A DNA stretch of 64,000 nt from Janthinobacterium rivuli (GTDB taxonomy: Bacteria; Pseudomonadota; Gammaproteobacteria; Burkholderiales; Burkholderiaceae_D), in NCBI RefSeq assembly GCF_029690045.1, contig NZ_CP121464.1, positions 186,001-250,000 on the forward strand, given 5' to 3'. A program made the position numbers and the translations under genes. The notes below the pieces were generated by a model. That model was not told where the DNA came from. It worked only from the letters and a program-made list of their open reading frames with translations, and did not search any database. Of the stretch, positions 1 through 8,619 are shown piece after piece. Every line of letters begins with the position of its first letter. Position 1 is the stretch's first letter.

Positions 1-360
1 GGCCGTTCTTCCTTCGATGTCGAGGCGGCAACGCCGCGCGGCGGCTTTTATCTGGCCCGTGATGCGGCTGGAGAACTGCTGGGCTGCGCCGCCCTGCGGC
101 CGCTGGGCGAGGCGGACAGCGCCATCGGAGAACTCAAGCGCATGTATGCGCGCCCTCGCGCCGGCGGCGTGGGCGCGGCCCTGCTGGCCCATGTAGAGGC
201 GCAGGCGCGCCAGCATGGCTACCAGGCCTTGCACCTGTCCACCCGCGTGATAAATACCCGCGCCGTGGCGTTTTATGCCAAACACGGCTATGCACCCGTC
301 ATTGCTTGGGGCAAATACGTGGGCGCGGCACAATCGGTGTGCCTGGGCAAGACCTTATAA
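1..360 (+). CDS. GNAT family N-acetyltransferase, 5' truncated by the window edge
   Basis: The open frame runs from base 1 without a stop and ends in TAA, so the start lies outside the window. The visible 119 residues carry the C-terminal half of the GNAT fold: a core beta strand (YLARDAAGELLGCAAL), the segment ELKRMYARPRAGGVGAALLAHVE that corresponds to the acetyl-CoA pyrophosphate loop (R/Q-x-x-G-x-G/A type), and a final FYAKHGYAPV strand. The family transfers acetyl from acetyl-CoA to an amine. The substrate cannot be read from the sequence. It is probably transcribed separately from grxD, about 105 bp downstream. Confidence 0.85.
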   Translation, partial: GRSSFDVEAATPRGGFYLARDAAGELLGCAALRPLGEADSAIGELKRMYARPRAGGVGAALLAHVEAQARQHGYQALHLSTRVINTRAVAFYAKHGYAPVIAWGKYVGAAQSVCLGKTL

Positions 361-465
361 GCGTCAACGTGGCTGACTTGCCCGATTTATGACTTGAGCG
401 CATACCCGTGCCGGCGTTTTCTTATAAAATGACGGCATCTATTTATTTACCCATCAGAGGCAGCT

Positions 466-777
466 ATGAGCGACGTACAAACCTGGATCAAAGAAACCGT
501 GACGAGCACGCCAGTCGTGCTGTTCATGAAGGGCACGGCCCAATTCCCGCAGTGCGGCTTTTCCGGCCGCGCCATCCAGATCCTGAAAGCGTGCGGCGTG
601 GAAAACATCGCTACCGTCAACGTGCTGGATGACCCGGAAGTGCGCCAGGGCATCAAGGATTACTCGAACTGGCCTACCATTCCGCAGCTGTATGTCAAAG
701 GCGAGTTCATCGGTGGTTCCGATATCATGAATGAAATGTTTGAATCGGGCGAACTGAAGTCCCTGCTGGATGCCTGA
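466..777 (+). CDS. grxD: Monothiol glutaredoxin Grx4/GrxD
   Basis: The product has 103 residues, the normal length for single-domain monothiol glutaredoxins. The active site is CGFS at residue 30 in the context [14 protein letters not shown], followed by the glutathione-binding [19 protein letters not shown] block. Family members bind a bridging [2Fe-2S] cluster with glutathione and deliver it to apoproteins in the cytoplasm. The ATG is preceded by a GAGG Shine-Dalgarno sequence. The 3' end overlaps ubiX by 8 bp, so the two are probably translationally coupled. I am confident of the family. Confidence 0.95.
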   Translation: MSDVQTWIKETVTSTPVVLFMKGTAQFPQCGFSGRAIQILKACGVENIATVNVLDDPEVRQGIKDYSNWPTIPQLYVKGEFIGGSDIMNEMFESGELKSLLDA

Positions 778-1372
778 TAGCCAAACGCAGCGGCCGCGCC
801 GTATCGTCGTGGCCATCACGGGCGCCACGGGCGCCGTGTATGGCTTGCGGCTGCTGCAATTACTCGGCGCCATCCCCGGCGTCGAGACGCATCTGGTCTT
901 GTCGGATGCGGCCGTACTGACCCTGCACCAGGAAACGGGCGTGGGGCGCAAGGACATCGAAGCGCAGGCGCACGTGGTGCACAAGCTGCGCGACATCGGC
1001 GCCTCTATCGCCAGCGGCTCGTTTCAATCGGATGGCATGGTCGTCGCACCGTGCTCGATGAAGACCCTGGCGGCCGTGGCGCATGGCCTGTCGGATAATT
1101 TGATCACGCGGGCAGCCGACGTGGTGCTCAAAGAGCGCCGCCGCCTGATTTTGATGGTGCGCGAAACGCCGTTCAACCTGGCGCACCTGCGCAATATGAC
1201 AGCCGTGACCGAAATGGGCGGCATCATCTTCCCGCCCTTACCGAGCTTCTACCACCACCCGCAAAGCATCGCGGAAATGGTCGACCATACGGTGGCGCGC
1301 GTCATCGACCTGCTCGGCATCGAGCACAGCCTGGCGCCGCGGTGGAATGGTCTTAAAGCGTCAGAAACCTGA
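770..1372 (+). CDS. ubiX: Flavin prenyltransferase UbiX
   Basis: This 200-residue protein of the UbiX/Pad1 flavoprotein family begins with the FMN-binding [17 protein letters not shown] strand-loop. It also has the conserved [25 protein letters not shown] region and the [13 protein letters not shown] prenyl-phosphate-binding segment. UbiX prenylates FMN to make the cofactor used by UbiD in decarboxylating the ubiquinone precursor. The start overlaps the end of grxD by 8 bp, and reading starts at the ATG in [11 protein letters not shown]. No terminator with a clear U-run follows; a short GGGG-AAA-CCCC hairpin lies about 30 bp downstream. Confidence 0.95.
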   Translation: MPDSQTQRPRRIVVAITGATGAVYGLRLLQLLGAIPGVETHLVLSDAAVLTLHQETGVGRKDIEAQAHVVHKLRDIGASIASGSFQSDGMVVAPCSMKTLAAVAHGLSDNLITRAADVVLKERRRLILMVRETPFNLAHLRNMTAVTEMGGIIFPPLPSFYHHPQSIAEMVDHTVARVIDLLGIEHSLAPRWNGLKASET

Positions 1373-1421
1373 CATCACCAACGCAATCAACTTATAAGCG
1401 GGGAAACCCCTACCAAGTCAC

Positions 1422-1541
1422 GATGCCTGACAAAAGCGTAGCGAGCGGCAGTGATTTGTGGCCAAGAAGCGCAACCGTGCTCTAGCACGGTGAGCATCGC
1501 CGGCCGCAAAGCGCGACGCGCAGTAGCTTTGGTCAGGCATC
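1422..1541. repeat. Long imperfect palindrome (about 120 bp)
   Basis: The outer arms are GATGCCTGACAAAAGC (from 1422) and GCTTTGGTCAGGCATC (ending 1541), complementary except for one mismatch. A second pair, TTTGTGGCC and GGCCGCAAA, lies inside. The centre is a perfect 8-bp stem, ACCGTGCT-CT-AGCACGGT at 1474-1491. Transcribed from either strand it would fold into one long interrupted hairpin. It lies 2 bp downstream of a possible minus-strand small ORF and about 50 bp downstream of ubiX. It could be a bidirectional terminator-like structure or a small non-autonomous element. No target-site duplication was recognised. Confidence 0.6.
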
Positions 1542-1543
1542 CC

Positions 1544-1870
1544 TCATCTCTTGTCGAATTGGTGAGCACTTGCCTGCTTCAAATCCCTGGCTTCTTCAAC
1601 CATCCTGCGGTGGGCGATCCGTTTGCGCATCACTTCCGCATGTTGCGCGGCAGTCATGGGGGGCACGGTCATCAAGTCCTTCAGCTGCGCGGTATTGCTG
1701 TAGTTACTTTTCATAAGACGGCTCAAATGCTCGGCTCCGTAGTGGATGAACTGGCTGCTTCTGATGTGATTATGCGCTGGTATTGGCCGCTGCGCCGCTG
1801 CGTGCGGGATTATTGTCAAATAATTCCGCTGCAGCGCAACATGCGAGGTCTTATTGTGCGGCAAAATCAT
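1544..1870 (-). CDS. Possible small hypothetical protein
   Basis: This ORF has 108 codons, or 56 if it starts at the internal ATG at 1714. I do not recognise the product. The C-terminal part (MTAAQHAEVMRKRIAHRRMVEEARDLKQ) looks like a real basic amphipathic helix. The ORF lies downstream of, and in the same direction as, the XRE regulator, and stops 2 bp before the long palindrome. Against it: no convincing ribosome-binding site at either start, and an overlapping plus-strand ORF of similar length. This is a weak call. Confidence 0.25.
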   Translation of the reverse strand: MILPHNKTSHVALQRNYLTIIPHAAAQRPIPAHNHIRSSQFIHYGAEHLSRLMKSNYSNTAQLKDLMTVPPMTAAQHAEVMRKRIAHRRMVEEARDLKQASAHQFDKR

Positions 1871-1959
1871 GTCTCCAGTATGACCTTGCGCAAATAAAAG
1901 GACAGGGGGAGCACCGTCAGCGAAAAGCGGACGGCGCCGGCCGGGGAGGGCCTGAATGC

Positions 1960-2367
1960 TTACTTTTGGTAGTTGACTCTTACCAGCATGCGAATAAATT
2001 CTCGCGCGATTTGACGATGATGTTCATCCAATCTTTGCAAATCGGCAATTAATTTCACATCGGCGGACTCAAAACGCGACAAAGCGCTGCCCGCTTCACC
2101 ATTCGGCGTGGCGCTTTCCGGGCCGCCAAAACGCAACCATTCCGCCGGAACGCCCAACCATTGGGCAATCATGCGCAATTTCTCTTGCGTCGGAATTGCT
2201 TCACCTACTAACCATTTCCTAGCTGCATGCACGGTAATCGGGCGCCCGTCGAAACGGATATTGAATTCCCGGGCCAGTCTGGTCGGGCTGTCTGGAGAAT
2301 AATGGGCGTTTTTGAGAGCCAACTGAAGTCGCTGGCTGAAGCTTTCGCGTTCGTTAGAAGAATTCAT
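1960..2367 (-). CDS. XRE-type helix-turn-helix transcriptional regulator
   Basis: A 135-residue protein with an N-terminal HTH region: SQRLQLALKNAHYSPDSPTRLAREFN, then VHAARKWLVGEAIPTQEKLRMIAQWLGVPAEWLRFG, typical of the XRE/Cro domain that ends with the 'lgVs..wL..G' helix. The C-terminal part is a short helical tail (LIADLQRLDEHHRQIAREFIRMLV), perhaps for dimerisation. A 20-bp palindrome sits 10 bp upstream of the ATG, which suggests autoregulation. The DNA around it is visibly more AT-rich than its neighbours, so this may be a transferred patch. The target genes are unknown. Confidence 0.8.
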   Translation of the reverse strand: MNSSNERESFSQRLQLALKNAHYSPDSPTRLAREFNIRFDGRPITVHAARKWLVGEAIPTQEKLRMIAQWLGVPAEWLRFGGPESATPNGEAGSALSRFESADVKLIADLQRLDEHHRQIAREFIRMLVRVNYQK

Positions 2368-2377
2368 AGGTGTACTA

Positions 2378-2397
2378 TTTCATGTTGTAACATGAAA
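2378..2397. promoter_or_regulatory. Palindromic operator upstream of the XRE regulator
   Basis: TTTCATGTTGTAACATGAAA has 9-bp arms around a GT centre and lies 10 bp before the regulator start. A partial half-site (TGTTACATTT) lies about 35 bp further upstream. The position fits autorepression by the XRE protein. This is inferred from symmetry and location only. Confidence 0.5.
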
Positions 2398-2988
2398 GTC
2401 AGTTTCTTGAATGACCATACAGATTGTTACATTTGAAAAGAGTATCAATTAACAATTAACACTCCGGCCGAGCTTTTCAAGTCAAAAAGTGGGCCGAATT
2501 TTCTCTTGCGATTCTGCGTGGCTTCGGGTCAAATTCGCGGCTAGCCTTGATTTTCGCACTGCAGCACGATTCAAAGCCTCGGTTTGGCATTACAACGTAC
2601 GGTATCGGATAATGCCCTCCTCTACCGATGCGCGCAATGCCCATGTCATACAATTTCTTATAGACAAAGTTTTCAGAAGGGCCATTTTGTTTCCAACATG
2701 GAAACGATACAAACAGCGTGCTCATAGTGAAACGTTGTTTTTTGATCGTGCCGGCTGGAAAGAATCTGCGCCTGAAAATTTTACTGCCATCGCAGCGAAA
2801 AGAATGTCGCTGTTATGCCAGGAAAGCTCTTTTTGGTGTCATCTTGGCCACCAACTCTCGATCTTAAGCGCGTTTGCGCAAGAAGAATCAATTTATTTTC
2901 AGTAACTGTTGCCTTATTCGCCAAATTCCCCTGTCCAGCCCCTCTTTTTTCTTTGTTGCAGCACGGGCAGGGCACGCTACAATAGTAT
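2398..2988. other. AT-rich intergenic stretch without a supportable gene
   Basis: Two overlapping ORFs exist on opposite strands (2489-2905 plus, 2477-2725 minus), but neither has a good ribosome-binding site or recognisable domains. The base composition is lower in GC than the flanking core genes. It may be decayed accessory DNA that arrived with the XRE gene. Confidence 0.4.
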
Positions 2989-3008
2989 TGACGTTGACGT
3001 AAACGGCA
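2989..3008. promoter_or_regulatory. LiuR-type operator upstream of liuR
   Basis: TGACGTTGACGTAAACGGCA matches the perfect palindrome found before ivd (TGACGTTTACGTAAACGTCA) at 18 of 20 positions. It lies 72 bp upstream of the liuR start, just after a TACAAT hexamer at about 2979. Autoregulation by LiuR is inferred from this similarity and position. Confidence 0.6.
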
Positions 3009-3079
3009 CTTTGCCATCCATTGCCTCGCAGCACCCATCCAGTGACCGACCACCCATGCAACCGATACCACCCGCACCC

Positions 3080-3484
3080 ATGACGACCTATACCATTACC
3101 GAACTGGCGCGGGAATTCGACATCACGGCGCGCGCCATCCGCTTCTATGAAGACCAGGGCTTGCTCAGTCCGAAACGCGAAGGCGCCGGCGGGCGCAGCC
3201 GCGTCTACACGCCGCGCGACCGCACCCGCCTGAAGCTGACCCTGCGCGGCAAGCGCCTGGGCCTGGCGCTGTCGGAAATCAAGAGCCTGGTCGACATGTA
3301 CGAATCGCCGAAGGACACGCGCGCGCAGATGGACCGCTTCCTGGGCGTGCTGGCGCAGCACCGGCAGACCTTGGAACAGCAGCGCATCGATATCGAAATG
3401 GCGCTGGCGGAAATCAGCGCACATGAAGACGCTTGCGCGCGCATGCTGGCGGACTCGAACCTTGATAAGGCGCAAACAAACTAA
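3080..3484 (+). CDS. liuR: MerR-family regulator of leucine/isovalerate catabolism, LiuR
   Basis: A 134-residue protein that opens with the MerR winged-helix signature (YTITELAREFDITARAIRFYEDQGLLSPKR). After it come the second-wing region (RVYTPRDRTRLKLTLRGKRLGLALSEIKSLVDMY) and a long dimerisation helix ending near the C-terminus. I chose the ATG at 3080 because the MerR domain starts right after it; an upstream in-frame ATG at 3056 is possible. LiuR proteins of proteobacteria control the liu genes. Here the gene sits 124 bp before ivd, with matching palindromes before both genes. The effector is probably a pathway acyl-CoA, which is not visible in the sequence. Confidence 0.88.
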   Translation: MTTYTITELAREFDITARAIRFYEDQGLLSPKREGAGGRSRVYTPRDRTRLKLTLRGKRLGLALSEIKSLVDMYESPKDTRAQMDRFLGVLAQHRQTLEQQRIDIEMALAEISAHEDACARMLADSNLDKAQTN

Positions 3485-3518
3485 AGGCGCGAGCAGCAGA
3501 CCGCTGCCGCGCATCGGT

Positions 3519-3538
3519 TGACGTTTACGTAAACGTCA
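3519..3538. promoter_or_regulatory. LiuR-type operator upstream of ivd
   Basis: TGACGTTTACGTAAACGTCA is a perfect 20-bp palindrome, 70 bp before the ivd start. A TTGACG hexamer overlaps its left edge and TATCAT follows downstream (about 3547-3552), so the operator probably lies within or beside the ivd promoter. Related copies precede liuR and liuB. Confidence 0.7.
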
Positions 3539-3608
3539 CAACTGAGTATCATAGCTTCACTGACCCGGCATCCATGACCGCCACACTTATAACGACGACG
3601 AGGACGAC

Positions 3609-4793
3609 ATGCTCCATCTCCCAGGCTTGACCTTTGACCACGGCGACGACATCGCCTCCCTGCGTGAAGCGATCCAACAATTCGCCGCCGCCGAAATCGC
3701 GCCGCGCGCGGCCGACATCGACCGCACGGACCAGTTCCCCATGGACCTGTGGCGCAAAATGGGCGACATGGGCTTGCTCGGCATCACCGTCAGCGAAGAG
3801 TACGGCGGCGCCGGCATGGGTTACCTGGCGCACATCATCGCCATGGAAGAGATCTCGCGCGCCTCGGCTTCCGTCGGCCTGTCCTACGGCGCCCACTCGA
3901 ACCTGTGCGTGAACCAGATCAAGCGCAACGGCACGGCCGAGCAAAAAGCCAAGTACCTGCCGAAACTGATCACAGGCGAGCACATCGGCGCCCTGGCCAT
4001 GTCGGAGCCGAACGCGGGCTCGGACGTCGTCAGCATGAAGCTGCGCGCCGACTTCAAGGGCGACCGCTGGGTCTTGAACGGCACCAAGATGTGGATCACC
4101 AACGGCCCCGACGCGGACGTGCTGGTGGTGTACGCGAAAAACGACCTGGAAGCGGGTCCGCGCGGCATGACGGCGTTCCTGATCGAAAAGAATTTCAAGG
4201 GCTTTTCCATCGCGCAAAAGCTCGACAAGCTGGGCATGCGCGGTTCGCACACGGGCGAACTGGTGTTCCAGGATTGCGAAGTGCCGGCCGAAAACGTGCT
4301 GGGCGGCCTGGGCAAGGGCGTCAACGTGCTGATGTCGGGCCTCGATTTCGAGCGCACCGTGCTGTCCGGCGGCCCGCTGGGCATCATGCAGGCCTGCATG
4401 GACCTGGTCGTGCCTTACGTGCATGACCGCAAGCAATTCGGCCAGCCCATCGGCGAATTCCAATTGATGCAAGGTAAGCTGGCCGATATGTATTCGACCA
4501 TGATGGCGTGCAAGGCCTATGTCTACGCCGTGGGTCAGGCCTGCGACCGCGCCACCACGCCGGAAGCCGTGCGCCAGTTGCGCAAGGATGCGGCCGGCGC
4601 CATTCTGTATAGTGCAGAGAAAGCGACCTGGATGGCGGGCGAAGCGATCCAGGCCCTGGGCGGCAACGGCTACATCAACGAGTATCCGGCCGGCCGTCTG
4701 TGGCGCGATGCCAAGCTGTATGAAATCGGCGCCGGGACCAGCGAAATCCGCCGCATGCTGATAGGCCGCGAACTGTTTGCGGAAACCAAGTAA
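3609..4793 (+). CDS. ivd: Isovaleryl-CoA dehydrogenase
   Basis: 394 residues, full length for the family. It oxidises isovaleryl-CoA to 3-methylcrotonyl-CoA in leucine breakdown, with FAD and electron-transfer flavoprotein. The acyl-CoA dehydrogenase signatures are present ([13 protein letters not shown] near 128; [13 protein letters not shown] near 345). The catalytic glutamate is in the helix-G position used by isovaleryl-CoA dehydrogenases ([12 protein letters not shown], Glu248). The site used by other acyl-CoA dehydrogenases has glycine instead ([11 protein letters not shown]). That pattern separates it from the second dehydrogenase at 8620. It is the first gene after the LiuR operator and is followed 53 bp later by aceK. 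The liu-cluster name is liuA. Confidence 0.95.
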   Translation: MLHLPGLTFDHGDDIASLREAIQQFAAAEIAPRAADIDRTDQFPMDLWRKMGDMGLLGITVSEEYGGAGMGYLAHIIAMEEISRASASVGLSYGAHSNLCVNQIKRNGTAEQKAKYLPKLITGEHIGALAMSEPNAGSDVVSMKLRADFKGDRWVLNGTKMWITNGPDADVLVVYAKNDLEAGPRGMTAFLIEKNFKGFSIAQKLDKLGMRGSHTGELVFQDCEVPAENVLGGLGKGVNVLMSGLDFERTVLSGGPLGIMQACMDLVVPYVHDRKQFGQPIGEFQLMQGKLADMYSTMMACKAYVYAVGQACDRATTPEAVRQLRKDAAGAILYSAEKATWMAGEAIQALGGNGYINEYPAGRLWRDAKLYEIGAGTSEIRRMLIGRELFAETK

Positions 4794-4846
4794 GCACGGG
4801 CGCGCGACGATCGACTGGGTGATGAGCCATTCATGCGAGCACAACT

Positions 4847-6646
4847 ATGACTCACATTGCCTTCCCCAAATTGCTCTCTTCCCAGATTGCATTCGATATC
4901 GCGCGCACCATCCGCGACGGCTTCGACAAGCATTACCGTTTGTTCCGCGAAACCAGCCGGCAAGCCAAGCAGTATTTCGAGCAAGGCGCCTGGGCCGCGG
5001 CGCAGACGGCGGCCCGCGAACGCATCGACTTTTATGACAAGCGCGTGCAGGAATGCGTGCAGATGCTCGAAGATGAGTACGAAGAGTCGGAGTTGAGCGA
5101 TGAAGTGTGGCGCGAACTGAAGTTGCATTACATCGGCATGCTGACGGAGCACAAGCAGCCGGAACTGGCGGAAACCTTCTTCAATTCCGTCTGCTGCAAC
5201 ATCCTGCACCGCACATATTTCAATAACGACTATATTTTCGTGCGTCCCGTCGTTTCCACGGAATACATCGAAACGCAAGATCCGGCCCCCACCTACCGCG
5301 TGTATTACCCGGGCAAGGATGGCTTGCGCCACACCTTGACGCGCATGGTGAGCAACTTCCAGCTGAACTGCGCCTTTGCCAACCTCGAGCGTGACGTGGC
5401 ACAAGTGGAAGCGCGGCTGCAACAGCTGTTCGGCGGCGACCGGCTCGAACCGAACCACCAGATCCAGGTCCTGACCAGCTTGTTTTTCCGCAACAAGGGC
5501 GCCTATCTGGTCGGCAAGGGCATCAACGGCAACCGCGAATATCCGTTCGTCGTGCCGATCCTGCACAACCGGCACGGCAAGCTGGTGCTCGACACGGTGC
5601 TGTTCGAGCAGCAGCAGATCGCCGTGCTGTTTTCATTTACGCGCGCCTATTTTCTGGTGGATATGGAAGTGCCGTCGGCCTATGTGCAATTTCTGCGCAG
5701 CTTGCTGCCGCGCAAACCGCGCAGCGAAATCTATACGATCCTGGGCTTGCAGAAGCAGGGCAAGACCTTGTTTTACCGCGACTACCTGCAGCATTTAAAA
5801 CACTCGTCGGACCACTTTGAAAGCGCGCCCGGCATCCGTGGCCTCGTGATGCTGGTGTTTGCCCTGCCCTCGTTTCCGTATGTCTTCAAGGTCATCAAGG
5901 ATTTTTTCCCGCCGCCCAAGGAAACCACGCGCGCACAAGTCCAGCAAAAGTATTTACTGGTGAAACACCACGACCGGGTAGGCCGCATGGCCGACACGCT
6001 CGAGTATTCCAACGTGGCCTTTCCCCGCGCCCGTTTTGCCGAGGAATTGCTGGCGGAGCTGAAACAGTTCGCGCCCTCGCTGATCGAAGAAGACCACGAG
6101 CAGATCATCATCCGCCACCTGTACATCGAGCGGCGCATGGTGCCGCTGAACATGTGGCTGAGCAATGCCGAGAAGGAAGGCCGCGCTGACCTGGTCGAAC
6201 ACGCCATCATCGAGTACGGCAACGCCATCAAGGAACTGGTGGCGGCCAATATTTTCCCCGGCGACATGCTGTATAAAAACTTTGGCGTGACCCGTCATCA
6301 GCGCGTCGTTTTTTACGATTACGATGAAATCGAGTACATCACCGATTGCCAGTTCCGCGTCATCCCCGAGGCGCGCACGGAGGAGGAAGAAATGTCGGCC
6401 GAACCGTGGTATCCCATCGGCAAGCACGATGTGTTTCCCGAACAATTCGGCACCTTCCTGCTGGGCAATCCCCGCATCCGCAAGTATTTCATGCAGCACC
6501 ATGCCGACCTGCTGACGGCGCAATATTGGCAGGCGCGCAAGCAGCGCATCGAAGACGGCCATATCGAGGACGTCTTCCCGTATCCGCAGCACCTGCGTTT
6601 TTGTATGCAGTCACCATCCCCACCTTTAACCGGAGATCCAACATGA
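4847..6646 (+). CDS. aceK: Isocitrate dehydrogenase kinase/phosphatase AceK
   Basis: 599 residues, the normal length of AceK. The N-terminal regulatory half starts with [28 protein letters not shown], and the C-terminal kinase-like half includes the [13 protein letters not shown] region and the [22 protein letters not shown] block with the metal/ATP-binding acidic residues. AceK phosphorylates isocitrate dehydrogenase to divert carbon into the glyoxylate shunt, and reverses this with its phosphatase activity. Its stop overlaps the thiolase start by 4 nt (ATGA), so it is coupled to a catabolic operon that yields acetyl-CoA. Placement behind the LiuR operator suggests induction during leucine growth. 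Confidence 0.95.
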   Translation: MTHIAFPKLLSSQIAFDIARTIRDGFDKHYRLFRETSRQAKQYFEQGAWAAAQTAARERIDFYDKRVQECVQMLEDEYEESELSDEVWRELKLHYIGMLTEHKQPELAETFFNSVCCNILHRTYFNNDYIFVRPVVSTEYIETQDPAPTYRVYYPGKDGLRHTLTRMVSNFQLNCAFANLERDVAQVEARLQQLFGGDRLEPNHQIQVLTSLFFRNKGAYLVGKGINGNREYPFVVPILHNRHGKLVLDTVLFEQQQIAVLFSFTRAYFLVDMEVPSAYVQFLRSLLPRKPRSEIYTILGLQKQGKTLFYRDYLQHLKHSSDHFESAPGIRGLVMLVFALPSFPYVFKVIKDFFPPPKETTRAQVQQKYLLVKHHDRVGRMADTLEYSNVAFPRARFAEELLAELKQFAPSLIEEDHEQIIIRHLYIERRMVPLNMWLSNAEKEGRADLVEHAIIEYGNAIKELVAANIFPGDMLYKNFGVTRHQRVVFYDYDEIEYITDCQFRVIPEARTEEEEMSAEPWYPIGKHDVFPEQFGTFLLGNPRIRKYFMQHHADLLTAQYWQARKQRIEDGHIEDVFPYPQHLRFCMQSPSPPLTGDPT

Positions 6647-7839
6647 ATGATCCAGTCGTAATCGTCGGTGCCGCACGCACCCCCATGGGCGCCTTCCAGG
6701 GCGACTTCGCCAACGTCACCGCCAGCGACCTGGGCGCCGTGGCCATCCGCGCCGCCGTCGAACGGGCCGGCGTGGCGCCGGATGCCGTGGAACACGTATA
6801 TTTCGGCAATTGCCTGATGGCTGGCCAAGGCCAGGCGCCCGCGCGCCAGGCCTTGCGCAAGGCGGGCTTGCCCGATTCCACGGGCGCCGTGACCCTGTCG
6901 AAAATGTGCGGCTCGGCCATGCAGACGACCATGTTCGCGCATGACACCTTGCTCGCCGGCAGCGCCGACGTGGTGGTGGCGGGCGGCATGGAATCGATGA
7001 CCAACGCCCCCTACCTGGTGCCGAAGGCGCGCGGCGGCTACCGCATCGGCCACGGCATGATCTATGACCACATGATGATGGATGGCCTGGAAGACGCCTA
7101 CAGCCGCGATGAAAAGGGCAATGCCCGCTCGATGGGCACGTTTGCCGAAGAGTGCGCCAGCCAGTACGCCTTCACGCGCGAAGCGCAGGATGCGTTTGCC
7201 ATCGAATCCGTGAAACGCGCGCAAGCGGCCACCAAGGATGGCAGTTTTGAGTGGGAAATCGCGCCCGTCACCGTTTCCGGCCGCGGCGGCGACACCATCG
7301 TCAGCATCGATGAAGGCCCGCAAAAGGCCCGCCTGGAAAAAATCCCGACCTTGAAGGCGGCGTTCAAGAAGGATGGCACCATCACGGCCGCCTCCTCCTC
7401 GTCGATCAACGATGGCGCGGCAGCCCTGGTGCTGATGCGCGAATCGACGGCGAAAAAGCTCGGCTGCACCGTCATCGCGAAAATCCACGGCCACGCCACG
7501 CATGCGCAGGCGCCAAACGAATTCACCACGGCCCCCATCGGCGCGGTGAAAAAGCTGTACGCCAAGACGGGCTGGAGCAGCAGCAATGTGGACTTGTTCG
7601 AGATCAATGAAGCGTTCGCGGCCGTGCCGATGGCCGCCATGCACGACCTCGACATTCCGCACAGCAAGATCAACATCCACGGCGGCGCGTGCGCGCTGGG
7701 CCACCCGATCGGCGCCTCGGGCGCGCGCATCATCGTCACCCTGCTGGGCGCCTTGAAAAAAACCGGCGGCAAGCGCGGCGTGGCGGCCCTGTGCATCGGC
7801 GGCGGCGAAGCGACGGCGATGGCGATCGAACTGGTATAA
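6643..7839 (+). CDS. atoB: Acetyl-CoA C-acetyltransferase (thiolase)
   Basis: 398 residues. Cys89 in [11 protein letters not shown] is the acyl-enzyme cysteine. The C-terminal [16 protein letters not shown] and CIGGGEATA motifs supply the His and second Cys of thiolase II. It interconverts acetoacetyl-CoA and two acetyl-CoA, the last step for acetoacetate released by HMG-CoA lyase. I chose the ATG at 6643 because it overlaps the aceK stop and follows a CCGGAGATCC ribosome-binding site; the frame is open further upstream but has no thiolase content there. A terminator-like hairpin follows. Confidence 0.93.
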   Translation: MNDPVVIVGAARTPMGAFQGDFANVTASDLGAVAIRAAVERAGVAPDAVEHVYFGNCLMAGQGQAPARQALRKAGLPDSTGAVTLSKMCGSAMQTTMFAHDTLLAGSADVVVAGGMESMTNAPYLVPKARGGYRIGHGMIYDHMMMDGLEDAYSRDEKGNARSMGTFAEECASQYAFTREAQDAFAIESVKRAQAATKDGSFEWEIAPVTVSGRGGDTIVSIDEGPQKARLEKIPTLKAAFKKDGTITAASSSSINDGAAALVLMRESTAKKLGCTVIAKIHGHATHAQAPNEFTTAPIGAVKKLYAKTGWSSSNVDLFEINEAFAAVPMAAMHDLDIPHSKINIHGGACALGHPIGASGARIIVTLLGALKKTGGKRGVAALCIGGGEATAMAIELV

Positions 7840-7856
7840 GCTCTTCCTGAGCACGG

Positions 7857-7898
7857 GCGCGCACCGCGGTTTACGGTGTGCGCTTTCATTTTATTTTC
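7857..7898 (+). terminator. Probable intrinsic terminator after the thiolase gene
   Basis: An imperfect GC-rich stem (GCGCACCG ... CGGTGTGCGC) is followed by a T-rich run (TTTCATTTTATTTT). It would end the ivd-aceK-thiolase transcript 20-60 bp past the stop codon, just before the next gene's ribosome-binding site. Confidence 0.55.
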
Positions 7899-7911
7899 AG
7901 GGGGAATAAAT

Positions 7912-8580
7912 ATGCCTACCGCATTGATCATCGGCGCCTCGCGCGGCATCGGCCACGAAATCGTCCGTCAATACCGCCACGATGGCTGGCGAGTGATTGC
8001 CACGGCGCGCACGCAAGACGCTTGCGACGCCCTCGCGCAACTGGGCGCGGAAGCGCACCGGCTCGACGTGACGGATGTGGAAGGCTGTGCCGGCCTGGGC
8101 TGGAAACTCGACGATGAAAAACTCGACGTGGCCATCCTCAACGCGGGCGTGTATGGCCCCCGCCACGACGGTATCCCCACGCAAGCAGATTTCGATGCCG
8201 TCATGCACACGAACGTGCTGGCGGCCATGCGGCTGCTGCCGCTTCTGGCGCCGCTGGTCGGCAATGCCAAAGGGAAACTTGCCGTGCTGTCCTCGCACAT
8301 GGGCTCCCTGAGCGAGCGGGGCAACCCCAGCGGTTCGCTATACCGCGCCAGCAAGGCAGCCTTGAATTCCGTGCTGATCGACACGTCCCTCGTGCATGGC
8401 CCGCAAGGCGTCAGCTGCGTCGCCTTCCATCCGGGCTGGGTACGCACGGACATGGGCGGCGCCGGCGCCGATATTTCACCCGAGCAAAGCGCTGCCGGCA
8501 TCCGCGCCACCCTGGCCAGTCTGCCGGCCACGGACAAGGCCGTGTTCCGCAATTACGATGGCAAGCCCATCGCCTGGTAA
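7912..8580 (+). CDS. Short-chain dehydrogenase/reductase (SDR)
   Basis: 222 residues. The N-terminal GASRGIGHE motif binds NAD(P), NAG occurs at VAILNAG, and the catalytic Ser and YxxxK are visible (LSSHMGSLSER ... SLYRASKAALNSV). A strong CAGGGGG ribosome-binding site precedes the ATG at 7912. The family reduces or oxidises alcohol/keto groups. The substrate cannot be deduced; placement between acyl-CoA genes hints at a role in fatty or branched acid breakdown, but that is inference. Confidence 0.88.
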   Translation: MPTALIIGASRGIGHEIVRQYRHDGWRVIATARTQDACDALAQLGAEAHRLDVTDVEGCAGLGWKLDDEKLDVAILNAGVYGPRHDGIPTQADFDAVMHTNVLAAMRLLPLLAPLVGNAKGKLAVLSSHMGSLSERGNPSGSLYRASKAALNSVLIDTSLVHGPQGVSCVAFHPGWVRTDMGGAGADISPEQSAAGIRATLASLPATDKAVFRNYDGKPIAW

Positions 8581-8619
8581 TTCCTGCCTCCACCATAAAA
8601 ACAAACGAGACGACGTCCC

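Noticed and set aside
2477..2905. Overlapping ORFs of 82 (minus) and 138 (plus) codons
   Set aside because: No recognisable domain, no ribosome-binding site, and mutual overlap; left as an unassigned AT-rich stretch.
3549..4844. 431-codon minus-strand ORF opposite ivd
   Set aside because: Antisense open frame caused by high-GC codon bias; the plus strand encodes a complete isovaleryl-CoA dehydrogenase.
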